Source: Candidatus Rhodoferax odensensis (GTDB lineage: Bacteria > Pseudomonadota > Gammaproteobacteria > Burkholderiales > Burkholderiaceae_C). Taken from it: a stretch of 64,000 nt of DNA. Each line of letters opens with the position of its first letter. Positions within the stretch are counted from its first letter, which is position 1. Location: assembly GCA_016718405.1 (NCBI GenBank), contig JADKDJ010000036.1, forward strand, positions 35,050 through 99,049, read 5' to 3'. Below, in pieces: positions 27,194 through 36,459 of the stretch. Below the pieces are notes generated by a model. That model had not been told where the DNA came from and did not search any database. It saw only the letters and a program-made list of their open reading frames with translations. The position numbers were made by a program, and so were the translations under genes.

Positions 27194-28252
27194 TGGAGCC
27201 GGCCGTGGACTTTTGGCGCGGCAAGCGGGTGCTGGTCACCGGTCACACCGGTTTCAAGGGTGCCTGGCTGGTGCTGTGGTTGAAACGACGGGGCGCCTTG
27301 GTCACCGGCGTCGCCTTGCCCCCGGCGACACAGCCCAGCCTGTTCGAGTTGGCGCGCGTGGGCGAGGGCATTGACCACCACTTCGGCGATATCCGGGATG
27401 CCAGCGCCCTGGCGCAAACCGTGCGCGCGGCGCGGCCCGAAATCGTCTTTCATCTGGCCGCGCAGGCTTTGGTGCGGCTGAGCTACCGCGAGCCGCTGCA
27501 AACCTTTGGCAGCAACGTGATGGGCACCGCGCATCTTCTGGATGCCTTGCGGGACTGAAGCTGGCGTGCGCGTGGCCGTGATGGTGACCACCGACAAGGT
27601 CTACCACAACCGCGAATGGCACTACCCCTATCGAGAAGACGAAGCGCTGGGTGGGCACGATCCCTACAGTGCGAGCAAGGCGGCCAGCGAGCTCGTCATC
27701 GCCAGTTACCGCGATGCGTTCCTGGCGGAGCAAGGCGTGGCCGTGGCCAGTGCGCGTGCGGGCAACGTTATAGGCGGTGGCGACTGGTCCGAAGACCGAC
27801 TGCTGCCCGATGCGGTGCGCGCCTGGCAGGCCGGCCGGGTGCTGGAGATCCGCCGGCCCGAGGCCATTCGGCCTTGGCAGCATGTACTGGAGCCCTTGTC
27901 CGGGTACATGGCGCTGGCGCAGCAGCTGTGGGCACGGCCGGAGTTGGCGGGAGCGTATAACTTTGGACCGGTGCCAAATCAGGCCGCCACCGTGCGAGAA
28001 GTGGTTGAATTGGCCCGCAGCGCATATGGGTCGGGACAAGTTAGCTACCAAGACGATAGTGCGGGACCGCATGAGGCGGGTTGCCTGACACTCGAGGTCG
28101 CCAAGGCGCGGGTAACCCTGGGGGTCAAGCCCCGCCTTGATCTGGCGCGCTCCGTGCGCGATACGCTGGACTGGTACCGCGCGCAGCACCAGGGCGCCGA
28201 TGCGCGAGCTTTGTGTGAGGCGCAGATCGCGGCTTTCGAGGCCCTGCCGTGA
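27193..28252 (+). CDS. rfbG: CDP-glucose 4,6-dehydratase, frameshifted
   Basis: This short-chain-fold dehydratase converts CDP-glucose to CDP-4-keto-6-deoxyglucose. Frame 1 (27193 to about 27555) carries the NAD-binding VLVTGHTGFKGAWL and the core up to NVMGTAHLLDALRD. The protein then continues in the next frame as EAGVRVAVMVTTDKVYHNREW, with the catalytic-type YSASKAASE. Removing one base near 27556 (GGGAC[T]GAAGC) joins the two into a full-length ~350-residue protein. This is either a one-base sequencing error or a recent null mutation. The upstream rfbF and downstream epimerase are intact, which favours error. Confidence 0.85.
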
Positions 28253-28809
28253 GTCGTTTCACGGTCACGGCCTTGCCCTTGGGCGGGCTGACTTTGGTGG
28301 AACGCCAGCGGCTTGGCGATGCACGGGGATTTCTGTCACGCCTGTTTTGTGCCGCCGAGCTCCGCGCGGTGGGTTGGGTCAAGCCCATCGCCCAGATCAA
28401 CCATACCTACACCCAGCGGCGTGGCACGGTGCGTGGCCTGCACTTCCAGCACGCCCCTCATGCCGAGATGAAACTGGTGAGCTGCCTTCGCGGAGAAGTG
28501 TGGGACGTGGCGGTGGATGTGCGATCGGGCTCCGCAACGTTTTTGCATTGGCATGCCGAGCGCTTGTCAGCCGACAACGGTCGCGCCTTGTTGATTCCGG
28601 AAGGATTCGCGCATGGTTTTCAGGCGCTGAGCGATGACGTGGAACTGTTGTATTGCCACGCGGCTGCCTACAATGCCGGTGCGGAAGCGGGCCTGAATCC
28701 GGGTGACACGCGGCTGGCCATCGCTTGGCCGCTGACTATTGCCGAGTTGTCGGCGCGCGACGCCGCCCATCCGTTGGTCGAACTCAAGTTTGAAGGAGTC
28801 ACAGTTTGA
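28249..28809 (+). CDS. Nucleotide-sugar 3,5-epimerase, RmlC/RfbC-like
   Basis: This 186-residue cupin-fold protein is of the dTDP-4-dehydrorhamnose 3,5-epimerase family. Diagnostic segments are DARGFLSRLF, QINHTYTQRRGTVRGLHFQ (catalytic His region), VSCLRGEVWDVAVDVR and LLIPEGFAHGF. The substrate is likely a CDP-4-keto-6-deoxyhexose rather than the dTDP form, judging only from the neighbouring rfbF and rfbG. The GTG start overlaps the rfbG stop by 4 bases, and the stop overlaps the next TTG start by 4. Confidence 0.88.
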   Translation: MSRFTVTALPLGGLTLVERQRLGDARGFLSRLFCAAELRAVGWVKPIAQINHTYTQRRGTVRGLHFQHAPHAEMKLVSCLRGEVWDVAVDVRSGSATFLHWHAERLSADNGRALLIPEGFAHGFQALSDDVELLYCHAAAYNAGAEAGLNPGDTRLAIAWPLTIAELSARDAAHPLVELKFEGVTV

Positions 28810-30047
28810 AATGCCGTCATTGCGGCAGTGCCCTGCACTTGCCGTTTTTGGACTTGGGTAGCGCGCCACCCTCCAACGCCTACCTGAGTGAGGCGGGTTT
28901 GCGAGCGCCGGAGCTCTGGTTTCCCCTGCGCTTGCTGGTCTGCGAAGCCTGCTGGCTGGTGCAGACCGAAGACCACGCCGGGCGCGAAGCCCTGTTCACC
29001 GACGACTACGCTTACTTCAGCTCGTTTTCCAGCTCCTGGCTGGCGCATGCGCAGGCTTACGTCCAATCCATGGTCGAGCGACTGGGCTTGACCGAGCGCA
29101 GCCACGTGGTGGAGGTGGCCGCCAACGATGGCTACTTGTTGCAGTATGTGCAGGCGCTTGGCATAGGCTGTGTTGGCGTGGAGCCAACCCGTAGCACGGC
29201 GGCGGCGGCCAGGGCCAAGGGCATCGAGATCATCGAGCGCTTCTTTGGCGTGGCGTTGGCGGACGAACTGGCGCGGGCGGGTCGTCAGGCAGACCTGATC
29301 GCCGCCAACAACGTGTTGGCCCATGTGCCCGACATCAACGACTTTGTGGCGGGGTTTACCCGCCTGCTCAAGCCCCAGGGCGTGGCCACTTTCGAGTTTC
29401 CCCACCTGTTGCGCCTGGTGCGGCAGAACCAGTTTGATACGGTCTACCACGAGCACTACTCCTACCTGTCGTTGACCGCGCTGGAGTCCGTCTTTGCCCG
29501 CAATGGCTTGGCCGTGTTTGATGTGCAAGAGTTGCCTACCCATGGCGGCAGCCTGCGCCTGTTCGCCCAGCGCGCCGATCTGGGGCAGCGCCCGATCACT
29601 GGCGCAGTGGCGCGGCTGCGCGACATGGAACGCGCCGCCGGCATGCAGACCAACGTGTTTTATCAGGGTCTGCAGGCGGCGGCGGAGCGGGTCAAGGATG
29701 ACCTGGTGGCGTTCCTGATCGATGCCAAACGGCAGGGGCTACGCGTTGGCGCCTACGGTGCCGCAGCCAAGGGCAATACCTTGCTGAACTTTGCTGGTGT
29801 CCGGCCGGACTTGCTGCCCTATGTGGTGGACAAGAATCCGGCGAAGCAGGGTAAGTTCATGCCGGGAAGCCGGATTCCGATTGTCGACGAGGCGCATATG
29901 CGCGCCCATCAGCCCGATCGCGTGTTGATACTTCCCTGGAATTTGCACGAAGAGGTGATGGCGCAACTTGCCTACGTGCGTGGGTGGGATGGCCAATTCG
30001 TGACGGCCGTGCCGACGCTGAGGGTCAGCGCCGGGGACCCATCGTGA
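28806..30047 (+). CDS. Nucleotide-sugar C-methyltransferase (zinc-binding, SAM-dependent)
   Basis: This 413-residue protein resembles sugar C-methyltransferases of the TylC3/NovU type. Order: an N-terminal zinc-binding domain (CRHC at 3-6 and CEACW near residue 46), a Rossmann SAM-binding domain with VVEVAANDGYLL, the VYHEHYSYLSL motif containing the candidate catalytic His, and a C-terminal domain with GAYGAAAKGNTLLNF. It would methylate a carbon next to the keto group of the deoxysugar. The start is TTG at 28806, with GAAGGAG 7-8 bases upstream, coupled to the previous gene. Confidence 0.87.
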   Translation: MKCRHCGSALHLPFLDLGSAPPSNAYLSEAGLRAPELWFPLRLLVCEACWLVQTEDHAGREALFTDDYAYFSSFSSSWLAHAQAYVQSMVERLGLTERSHVVEVAANDGYLLQYVQALGIGCVGVEPTRSTAAAARAKGIEIIERFFGVALADELARAGRQADLIAANNVLAHVPDINDFVAGFTRLLKPQGVATFEFPHLLRLVRQNQFDTVYHEHYSYLSLTALESVFARNGLAVFDVQELPTHGGSLRLFAQRADLGQRPITGAVARLRDMERAAGMQTNVFYQGLQAAAERVKDDLVAFLIDAKRQGLRVGAYGAAAKGNTLLNFAGVRPDLLPYVVDKNPAKQGKFMPGSRIPIVDEAHMRAHQPDRVLILPWNLHEEVMAQLAYVRGWDGQFVTAVPTLRVSAGDPS

Positions 30048-30922
30048 GGGTTCTGCTCACGGGCGCCAGCGGCTTCCTGGGGCGCTATGTGCTCAGGAGT
30101 CTGCGTCAGCAGGGTATCCAGACGGTAGTGTTGGGGCGCTGGCGTCCGCCGGAGTGCCTGGAGGTTGACTTCATTCAGGCCGACCTATTGACCAGCTCGA
30201 ACCTTTCAGCGATGGTGCAGGCTTCGCGCGCAAGCCACTTGTTGCATCTGGCCTGGTTTGCCGAACACGGTGTGTACTGGACGTCTCCCCTGAACCTGCG
30301 ATGGGTCGAGGCGAGTGTCCGGCTGGTGGAGGCGTTTTGTGCCCACGGTGGCCAGCAGGTGGTGCTGGCTGGCAGTTGCGCCGAATACGACTGGACCGAG
30401 GGTTACTGCCGCGAAGATCACACATCCGAGCAGGCGGCCACGCTCTACGGCACCGCCAAGGACGCCACCCGCCGCTTAGTGATGGCGATTTGCGCCCAGC
30501 ACCAAGTGCCCTGCGCCTGGGGCCGGGTGTTCCTGCCGTTTGGCGCGGGGGAAGGCGTGCAGCGTCTGATTCCATCCCTGATCTCGGTGTTCCGGGGGCA
30601 ACGCCCGGCGTTTGGCGTGAACGCCAGTGCCTACCGAGACTTCTTGCATGCCAGCGACGTGGCGCAAGCCTTCGTCACCTTGCTGACGCGTGGCGCCAGC
30701 GGCGCATTCAATGTGAGCAGCGGCCAGCCCACGCTGCTGGCTGACCTGGTGCGCACGCTGGCAAACCTGCTGGGGGCGGATGCGCAGGCGGTGCTGGACC
30801 TCGCCACCACAGGTGTTGGGGAGCCGCGCTTGCTGGTGGGCGCTAACGACAAACTGCAAGCCCTGGGTTGGCAACCGGCGATGTCCTTGGCGAAGGGCTT
30901 GCGCACGGGTGGTGGAGGGTGA
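30044..30922 (+). CDS. NAD-dependent nucleotide-sugar epimerase/reductase
   Basis: This 292-residue extended short-chain dehydrogenase/reductase has the N-terminal cofactor motif VLLTGASGFLGRYVL. The catalytic Tyr-Lys pair appears as YGTAKD, with GSCAEYDW for the Ser strand. Family-typical YRDFLHASDVAQAF follows. It probably reduces the C4 keto group, or epimerises, to finish the sugar. The GTG at 30044 overlaps the previous stop by 4 bases and begins exactly at the Rossmann strand, so it is preferred over an upstream ATG inside the methyltransferase gene. Confidence 0.85.
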   Translation: MRVLLTGASGFLGRYVLRSLRQQGIQTVVLGRWRPPECLEVDFIQADLLTSSNLSAMVQASRASHLLHLAWFAEHGVYWTSPLNLRWVEASVRLVEAFCAHGGQQVVLAGSCAEYDWTEGYCREDHTSEQAATLYGTAKDATRRLVMAICAQHQVPCAWGRVFLPFGAGEGVQRLIPSLISVFRGQRPAFGVNASAYRDFLHASDVAQAFVTLLTRGASGAFNVSSGQPTLLADLVRTLANLLGADAQAVLDLATTGVGEPRLLVGANDKLQALGWQPAMSLAKGLRTGGGG

Positions 30923-30928
30923 AGAGCC

Positions 30929-32107
30929 ATGACCACAACCGCCGCTTGCCCCGTCTGCAATGGCCGGCGTGTGAGCGCCTTCTTGCAGCGCAGCCAGGTG
31001 CCGGTGCATCAAAATCTGGTCGTCAGCAGCCGCGACGCAGCTCGCAACGTGGCACGCGGGGACCTGGACATGGTGGTCTGCGAGGACTGTGGCTTTGTTT
31101 TCAATCGCAGTTTCGATTTGTCCAGGTTGGCCTACGGGCAGGACTACGACAACACCCAATCTTGCTCCGGCCATTTCGACGCCTACCTGGACGGCTTGGT
31201 GAACGACCTGGTCGACCACCAGGGCGTGCGCGACAGCGTGATCGTGGAGGTCGGCTGTGGCAAGGGCCACTTCCTGCGCAAGCTGGTGACGGCCCCTGGC
31301 GCCGGCAACCGCGGTTTTGGGTTTGACCCGAGCTACGTTGGCCCGGACACGGATCTGGATGGCCGCTTGGTGTTTCGCCGTTGTTACTACGACGATGCCT
31401 GCACCGATGTTCCCGCCGACGTGGTGGTGTGTCGGCACGTGATTGAACACGTGCCCGAGCCGATGGTCTTGTTGCGTTCGGTGCGCGCGGCCTTGGCGCA
31501 GTCACCGCAGGCCCGCGTGTTTTTTGAGACACCGTGCGTCGAATGGATTTTGCGCAACCGGGTGGTGTGGGACTTCTTCTATGAGCATTGCTCGCTGTTC
31601 ACGGCGAACTCGCTGAGCCTGGCGTTCCAGCGTTCGGGATTCTCCGTGCAGCGGGTGGAGCACATTTTTGGTGGCCAATACCTGTGGCTGGAGGCGCGGG
31701 TGTCCGACTCGCCAAGCATTGAGACCACAGGGCAGCCCCGAACCGCCGCCCTGGCCAAAGCCTATGGCGAGGGTGAGGGGGAACTGCGACGGGCTTGGTT
31801 GGCGCGGTTGGCTGGCCTCGCGGCGTGCGGCAAGGTGGCCTTGTGGGGCGCCGGGGCCAAGGGTGCCACGTTTGCGAATCTGGTCGACCCGACCGCCACG
31901 CTGATTGACTGCGTGGTGGATTTGAATCCCAACAAGCAGGGCGGGTTCATTCCCGGCACCGGCCACGCTATCGTCTCGCCAGCGGAGTTGCCGCGGCGTG
32001 GCGTCCGGAGCGCGGTGCTGATGAACCCCAACTACCGCGAAGAAAACCTCGCGCTGCTGGCCCAGGCCGGCATCGACATTGATTTGATTGATTGGAGTGA
32101 ACGATGA
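30929..32107 (+). CDS. SAM-dependent methyltransferase with zinc-binding N-terminus
   Basis: This 392-residue protein is built like the C-methyltransferase two genes upstream: N-terminal CPVC and CEDCGF zinc ligands, SAM motif VIVEVGCGKGHFL, and a C-terminal GAGAKGATFANL domain. It differs in the middle: the HEHYSYLS motif is replaced by YEHCSLFTANSLSLAF. Candidate roles are a second C-methylation or modification of an acyl or amino substituent; the sequence does not decide. GGAGGG lies upstream of the ATG. It overlaps the next gene by 4 bases. Confidence 0.82.
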   Translation: MTTTAACPVCNGRRVSAFLQRSQVPVHQNLVVSSRDAARNVARGDLDMVVCEDCGFVFNRSFDLSRLAYGQDYDNTQSCSGHFDAYLDGLVNDLVDHQGVRDSVIVEVGCGKGHFLRKLVTAPGAGNRGFGFDPSYVGPDTDLDGRLVFRRCYYDDACTDVPADVVVCRHVIEHVPEPMVLLRSVRAALAQSPQARVFFETPCVEWILRNRVVWDFFYEHCSLFTANSLSLAFQRSGFSVQRVEHIFGGQYLWLEARVSDSPSIETTGQPRTAALAKAYGEGEGELRRAWLARLAGLAACGKVALWGAGAKGATFANLVDPTATLIDCVVDLNPNKQGGFIPGTGHAIVSPAELPRRGVRSAVLMNPNYREENLALLAQAGIDIDLIDWSER

Positions 32108-32868
32108 AACTGATTCTGGACACCGACGCCAACACCTTGACCTTGGACGAAGCTGGCCAAAGCCGCACCCTGAGCCTGTATTCGAAGGAGGCCTTCGAGG
32201 CGATCTCGCGCCATTGGGTCCGGTTGGGCTGGAACCAGAAATACCAGTACACCTTCAGTTGGATGGGTCGACCGGTGATTCAGTTGCCCGAAGACATGAT
32301 CCGCATGCAGGAGGTGATCTTTCAGGTCAAGCCCGACGTCATCATCGAAACCGGGGTCGCCCATGGTGGCTCGCTGATCTTCTACTCCAGCCTGTGCAAC
32401 GCGATGGATAAAGGGCGTGTCATCGGCATCGACATCGAGATTCGGCCGCATAATCGCGCCGCCATCGAGGCGCACCCGCTCAATGACCGAATCACGCTGA
32501 TCGAAGGCAGTTCCACCGCGCCCAACATCGTGGCGCAGGTTCGGGCCCTGGTGAAGCCGGGTGAGACGGTGCTGGTGATTCTGGACTCAAACCACACCTA
32601 TGCTCATGTGCATGATGAACTGGTGGCCTATGCGGGGCTGGTCACACCGGGCTCCTACATCGTGGCGACGGACGGCATCATGTTCGACCTGGCCGACGTG
32701 CCGCGTGGTACGCCGGGCTGGACCACCGACAACCCAACCTTCGCGGCGCGAGATTTCGCCGCCAAGCACCCCGAGTTCGTGATTGAGCAGCCGGCCTGGC
32801 CATTCAACGAGAGCGCGCTGGATCAAAACATCACCCACTGGCCGGGAGCCTGGCTGAAGCGTCTGTAA
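32104..32868 (+). CDS. CmcI-type (cephalosporin hydroxylase family) O-methyltransferase
   Basis: This 254-residue protein belongs to the family named after cephalosporin hydroxylase CmcI, which also contains rhamnosyl O-methyltransferases. The SAM-binding core is IIETGVAHGGSLIFYSSL with GIDIEI at the ribose-binding acidic turn. LDSNHTYAHVHDEL supplies the putative metal-binding Asp and His residues. It closes the sugar operon, so methylation of a sugar hydroxyl on the flagellar glycan is the likely role; a true hydroxylase role is unlikely here. The following 145 bases separate it from the convergent flagellin gene. Confidence 0.85.
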   Translation: MKLILDTDANTLTLDEAGQSRTLSLYSKEAFEAISRHWVRLGWNQKYQYTFSWMGRPVIQLPEDMIRMQEVIFQVKPDVIIETGVAHGGSLIFYSSLCNAMDKGRVIGIDIEIRPHNRAAIEAHPLNDRITLIEGSSTAPNIVAQVRALVKPGETVLVILDSNHTYAHVHDELVAYAGLVTPGSYIVATDGIMFDLADVPRGTPGWTTDNPTFAARDFAAKHPEFVIEQPAWPFNESALDQNITHWPGAWLKRL

Positions 32869-32958
32869 GTGGCAGCATGATCCCGGCACTTGCTGGTTGA
32901 CGGCCGCGACCAGCGCAATGAATGGTTGGGCAGCCATGGCACTGGCCAGACAAAGAGC

Positions 32959-32970
32959 CCGCCGAAGCGG
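32959..32970. terminator. Weak bidirectional stem-loop between sugar operon and flagellin
   Basis: CCGC-CGAA-GCGG forms a 4-bp stem with a stable tetraloop (UUCG on the minus strand). It is followed by TTT on the plus strand and by GCTCTTTG on the minus strand. It lies between two convergent genes, so a shared terminator is plausible, but the stem and U-tracts are short. Confidence 0.35.
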
Positions 32971-33013
32971 TTTGATCCCAGGCACCAGGCACGGTCAGGA
33001 GTTGCTGTCGCGC

Positions 33014-34484
33014 TTACTGACGCAACAGCGCCAACACGCCTTGCGGCAACTGGTTGGCCTGCGCCACCATGGCGGTACCGGCTTGCTGCAGGATTTGCGA
33101 GCGTGACAGGTTGGCCGTTTCCTGCGCAAAATCGGCATCCAGGATGCGCGAGCGCGATGCCGACAGGTTTTCGGACGTCACCTGCAGGTTGGAGATCCTG
33201 GTTTCGAAACGCGACTGCAGCGCGCCCAGCTTGGCGCGTTCGCCACTGATGAACGCCAGCGCCGAGTCCACCGTCTTCAGCGCCTCGGTCGCCTTGGCGA
33301 AGGTACTGACGTCCAGGTCGGACACCTTCTTCAGCGTGGAGCCGATATCGGTCAAGGCGTTGGTGGTGGTAGTGTCCACCGCAAAAGACTTTTCAGAGTC
33401 CAGCGTGATGTAGCCCACCGTTGTCGCGCTGGCTGCCAGAGCGTCCGCCGTCAGCACGGCCGTGCCACCCGAGGCGGCGCCGGTGCTGTCGAGTTTTTGG
33501 ACTGTCACGTTGCCGCCGTTGACAACCGCGGTATCCGAGATCGTGATGTCGTTGCCGGTGGCGTTGGACAGCACAATCGCGGTACCGGTCGCGTTCAGTG
33601 CGGCCGTAACGCCGGTTTTTGACGATTGATCGTTGATGGCGGCCACGGCGCCGGACAGTCCGTCCGAGGTGGCTGCGGCGCTCACTGTGAACGAAACAGC
33701 CTGGGTGGTGGTGTTGTCGGACTGAATTGTAAGGCTGTACGCGCCCGATGAAGAGAAGGTTAGGCTGAGGTCGGTCCGGGCGGTCGCCACCACGCCGGTG
33801 GTCGCCTGCGGCCAGATTGATCTTGTCCGTGTTCGCTTTTGCTGTGCTATTAACGGCCACCGTGATGGTGGCGCTGCCCAGCGCGCCATTGATGGCAACG
33901 GTACCGGCTGTTGTATTGTTGGCGCCCCAGGCCGCCAATGTAGCTGCGCCGCCAGCTGCCTGAACCTGGTTGTTGCCATAGACGGATGTGCGCAAGTTGG
34001 CCGTGGCGGCGATGATGGTCTGGTTGGCATTGGCGCCGACTTGAAACTGCTGCGTCCCGAAGGTTCCGTCGAGCAGCTTTTGACCGTTGAATTCCGATGT
34101 CTGTGCGATTCGATCCAGCTCCGCCACCAGTTGGCCGACTTCGTTTTGCAGGGCCTGGCGGTCGCTGGCGCTGTTGGAGGCGTTGGCGGACTGCACCGCG
34201 AGTTCACGTACGCGCTGCAGGATATTGCCGGCCCCACTCATGGCGCCTTCAGCCGTTTGCGCCAGCGAGATGCCGTCGTTGGCGTTGCGCGAAGCCTGGT
34301 TCAGACCGCGGATCTGCGTCGTGAAGCGCTCGGAGATCGCCATGCCGGCGGCATCGTCCTTGGCGCTGTTGATGCGCAGACCTGAAGACAAGCGTTGAAT
34401 GGCTGTTGTCAGCGATGATTGACTTGTGCCCAAGTTGCGCTGGGCCGTCAGTGAGCTGATATTGGTGTTGATGGTAGAGGCCAT
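33014..34484 (-). CDS. fliC: Flagellin, copy 1 (one frameshift)
   Basis: This is filament protein of about 490 residues, exported by the flagellar type III system. N-terminal D0/D1 is intact (MASTINTNISSLTAQRNLG, LSSGLRINSAKDDAAGMAISERF). The C-terminal D1/D0 ends NLSRSQILQQAGTAMVAQANQLPQGVLALLRQ. The frame breaks near 33810: an extra base in CTGGCCGCAGG moves the product out of frame, and removing one C gives INLAQATTGVVATARTDLS, matching copy 2. The variable centre contains SLTIQSDNTTTQAVSFTVSA and many Thr/Ser, candidate glycosylation sites. GGAG lies 7 bases before the ATG. Only weak sigma-28-like matches face this copy. Confidence 0.9.
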
Positions 34485-34637
34485 TGCATAACTCCATAAA
34501 AAGGCGGCACTGGTGGCCGAGTCAAGCGTCAGCAACGGGCTGACAACTTGGGACTGATGGGTCAATTGTGGAGAGGCCCTGGCAGGGTGTTGCCCGGATA
34601 ACGCGTGGAAATCTGGCACTGTTTTGACGATTGGCGC

Positions 34638-34664
34638 TAAAGTTTTCGTGCACGGACCCGAAAA
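34638..34664 (+). promoter_or_regulatory. Sigma-28 promoter of flagellin copy 2
   Basis: TAAAGTTT at 34638-34645 contains the full extended -35, and CCCGAAAA at 34657-34664 matches GCCGATAA at 6 of 8, with TAAA and the -10 separated by exactly 15 bases. It lies in the 317-base spacer between the divergent flagellins and points to the copy at 34802, leaving a leader of about 130 bases. The rest of the spacer (34485-34801) shows no gene. Confidence 0.6.
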
Positions 34665-34801
34665 CATACTCAACGGGTTGCATCAAGGGCTCGTCGCCTG
34701 GCAAAGGTCTTGGATAGACGCTCAGGCATGGCGGCCAGGCTTGTTCTGGCGTTCAGGCCGGCAGTTTTGCCGGGTTCGGTCAGCTTAACAGGAGCATTCA
34801 A

Positions 34802-36268
34802 ATGGGTTCATCTATCAATACCAATATCAACTCACTGACCGCCCAGCGCAACCTGGGCATGAATCAGGTCGTGCGCTGTCGACCTCCATCCAGCGCTTGT
34901 CGTCGGGCCTGCGCATCAACAGCGCCAAGGACGACGCTGCGGGCATGGCGATCTCCGAGCGTTTCACCACCCAGATTCGCGGTCTGAATCAGGCGGCGCG
35001 CAACGCCAATGACGGCATCTCGCTGGCGCAAACGACCGAAGGTGCGCTCAAGGCGTCGGGAGACATCTTGCAGCGGGTGCGTGAGCTGGCCGTGCAGTCG
35101 GCCAACGCCTCCAACAGCGCCGGCGACCGCCAGGCCCTGCAAAACGAAGTCGGCCAACTGGTGTCGGAACTGGACCGGATCTCCCAAACCACTGAGTTCA
35201 ATGGCTCAGAAGATTCTTGACGGCACCTTTGGCACGGCCCAGTTCCAGGTCGGCGCCAACGCCAACCAGACCATCATCGCCTCCACGGCCAACCTGCGCA
35301 CCACCGTCTATGGCAACAACCAGGTCAGGCAGCCGGCGGCGCCGCGACGTCGGCGGCCTGGGGTGCCAATGCACCACGGCCGGCACCGTGGCTATCAATG
35401 GATCGCTGGGCAGCGCCACGTGACCGTCGCGGTCAACAGTACCGCCAAAGCCAACTCGGATTTGATCAATGCCCAGAAGGCCAGCACGGGGGTCACCTCT
35501 ACAGCACGGACTGACCTTAGTCTGGCGTTCTCCGCGACTGGCGCCTACAGTTTGACGATCCAGTCAGACAACTCCACGACGCAGGCGATTTCGTTTTCTG
35601 TGTCGGCAACGGGAACGGCAGACGGTCTATCTGCAGCTGTGGCTGCGTTCAATGACCAGTCGTCGAAGACCGGTGTCACTGCAGCGCTCAACGCTGCGGG
35701 AACCGCAGTGGTCCTGACCAATGCCACGGGCAATGATGTGACGGTTTCCGACACGGCTGTTGCCAATGGTGGCAATGTCACGGTGCAGAAACTCGACAGC
35801 ACTGGCGCTGCTTCGGGTGGCACCGCTGTGTTGACGGCTGACGTCACCGCTGCGAGTGCCACGACGGTCGGCTACATCACGCTGGACTCTGACAAGTCGT
35901 TTGCGGTGGACACGACCACCACCAACGCCTTCACGGATGTTGGATCGACCTTGAAGAAAGTGTCCGACCTTGATGTCAGCACCTTTACCAAGGCGACCGA
36001 TGCGCTCAAGACGGTTGACTCTGCCCTGTCCTTCATCAGCGGTGCACGCGCCAAACTGGGTGCCCTCCAATCGCGCTTCGAGATCACTATTTCTAACCTG
36101 CAGGTGACATCAGAAAATCTGTCCGCTTCGCGCTCGCGCATTCTGGATGCGGACTTTGCGCAGGAGACCGCCAATCTGTCACGCGCGCAGATTCTGCAGC
36201 AAGCTGGCACCGCGATGGTGGCGCAGGCCAACCAGTTGCCACAAGGTGTGTTGGCCTTGCTGCGGTGA
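34802..36268 (+). CDS. fliC: Flagellin, copy 2 (multiple frameshifts)
   Basis: This second flagellin gene is close in sequence to copy 1 and lies head to head with it. At least five single-base indels break it. They are near 34870-34885 (frame change after MNQ), 35207 (extra base in GGCTCAG), about 35326, about 35373 and about 35421 (three single deletions that together restore frame). Correcting them gives a continuous protein from MGSSINTNINSLTAQRNLG to the C-terminal NLSRAQILQQAGTAMVAQANQLPQGVLALLR, similar to copy 1 throughout. No nonsense substitutions accompany the indels. AGGAG lies upstream of the ATG and a perfect terminator follows the gene. Confidence 0.85.
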
Positions 36269-36318
36269 TTTCACAGCCAGGCGAGCTGAAGGAGGCGCCA
36301 CATAGGGCGCCCTGAGCG

Positions 36319-36348
36319 GCGGCGACAGGTTACCTGTCGCCGCTTTTT
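36319..36348 (+). terminator. Rho-independent terminator after flagellin copy 2
   Basis: GCGGCGACAGG and CCTGTCGCCGC form a perfect GC-rich hairpin at 36319-36343, followed directly by TTTTT (36344-36348). It lies 51 bases after the flagellin stop and isolates flagellin from fliD. Confidence 0.9.
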
Positions 36349-36403
36349 GGCCTTGTGGGGTGCGGACCAGAGATCGAGCTGTTTTCCGGGCCAGTTTTGC
36401 GAC

Positions 36404-36428
36404 TAAAGCACGTCCCAAAGGCAGATAA
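36404..36428 (+). promoter_or_regulatory. Candidate sigma-28 promoter of fliD
   Basis: GCAGATAA at 36421-36428 matches the -10 octamer GCCGATAA at 7 of 8. TAAAG at 36404-36408 could be the -35, but the spacer is 13 instead of 15 bases. It lies 32 bases before the fliD start. Given the indel rate in this region, the spacing may not be reliable. Confidence 0.35.
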
Positions 36429-36459
36429 TGCAACTTGATTCGTTGCGAAGGAGGTTGTC

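Noticed and set aside
34585..34625. Sigma-28 promoter facing flagellin copy 1 (minus strand, CGCGTTAT-like -10)
   Set aside because: The -35 is poor and spacing is 16 or more; the match is no better than chance in this GC content.
34802..35220. Short flagellin-like ORFs as separate small genes
   Set aside because: They are consecutive pieces of one flagellin in different frames and line up end to end with the intact parts of copy 1.
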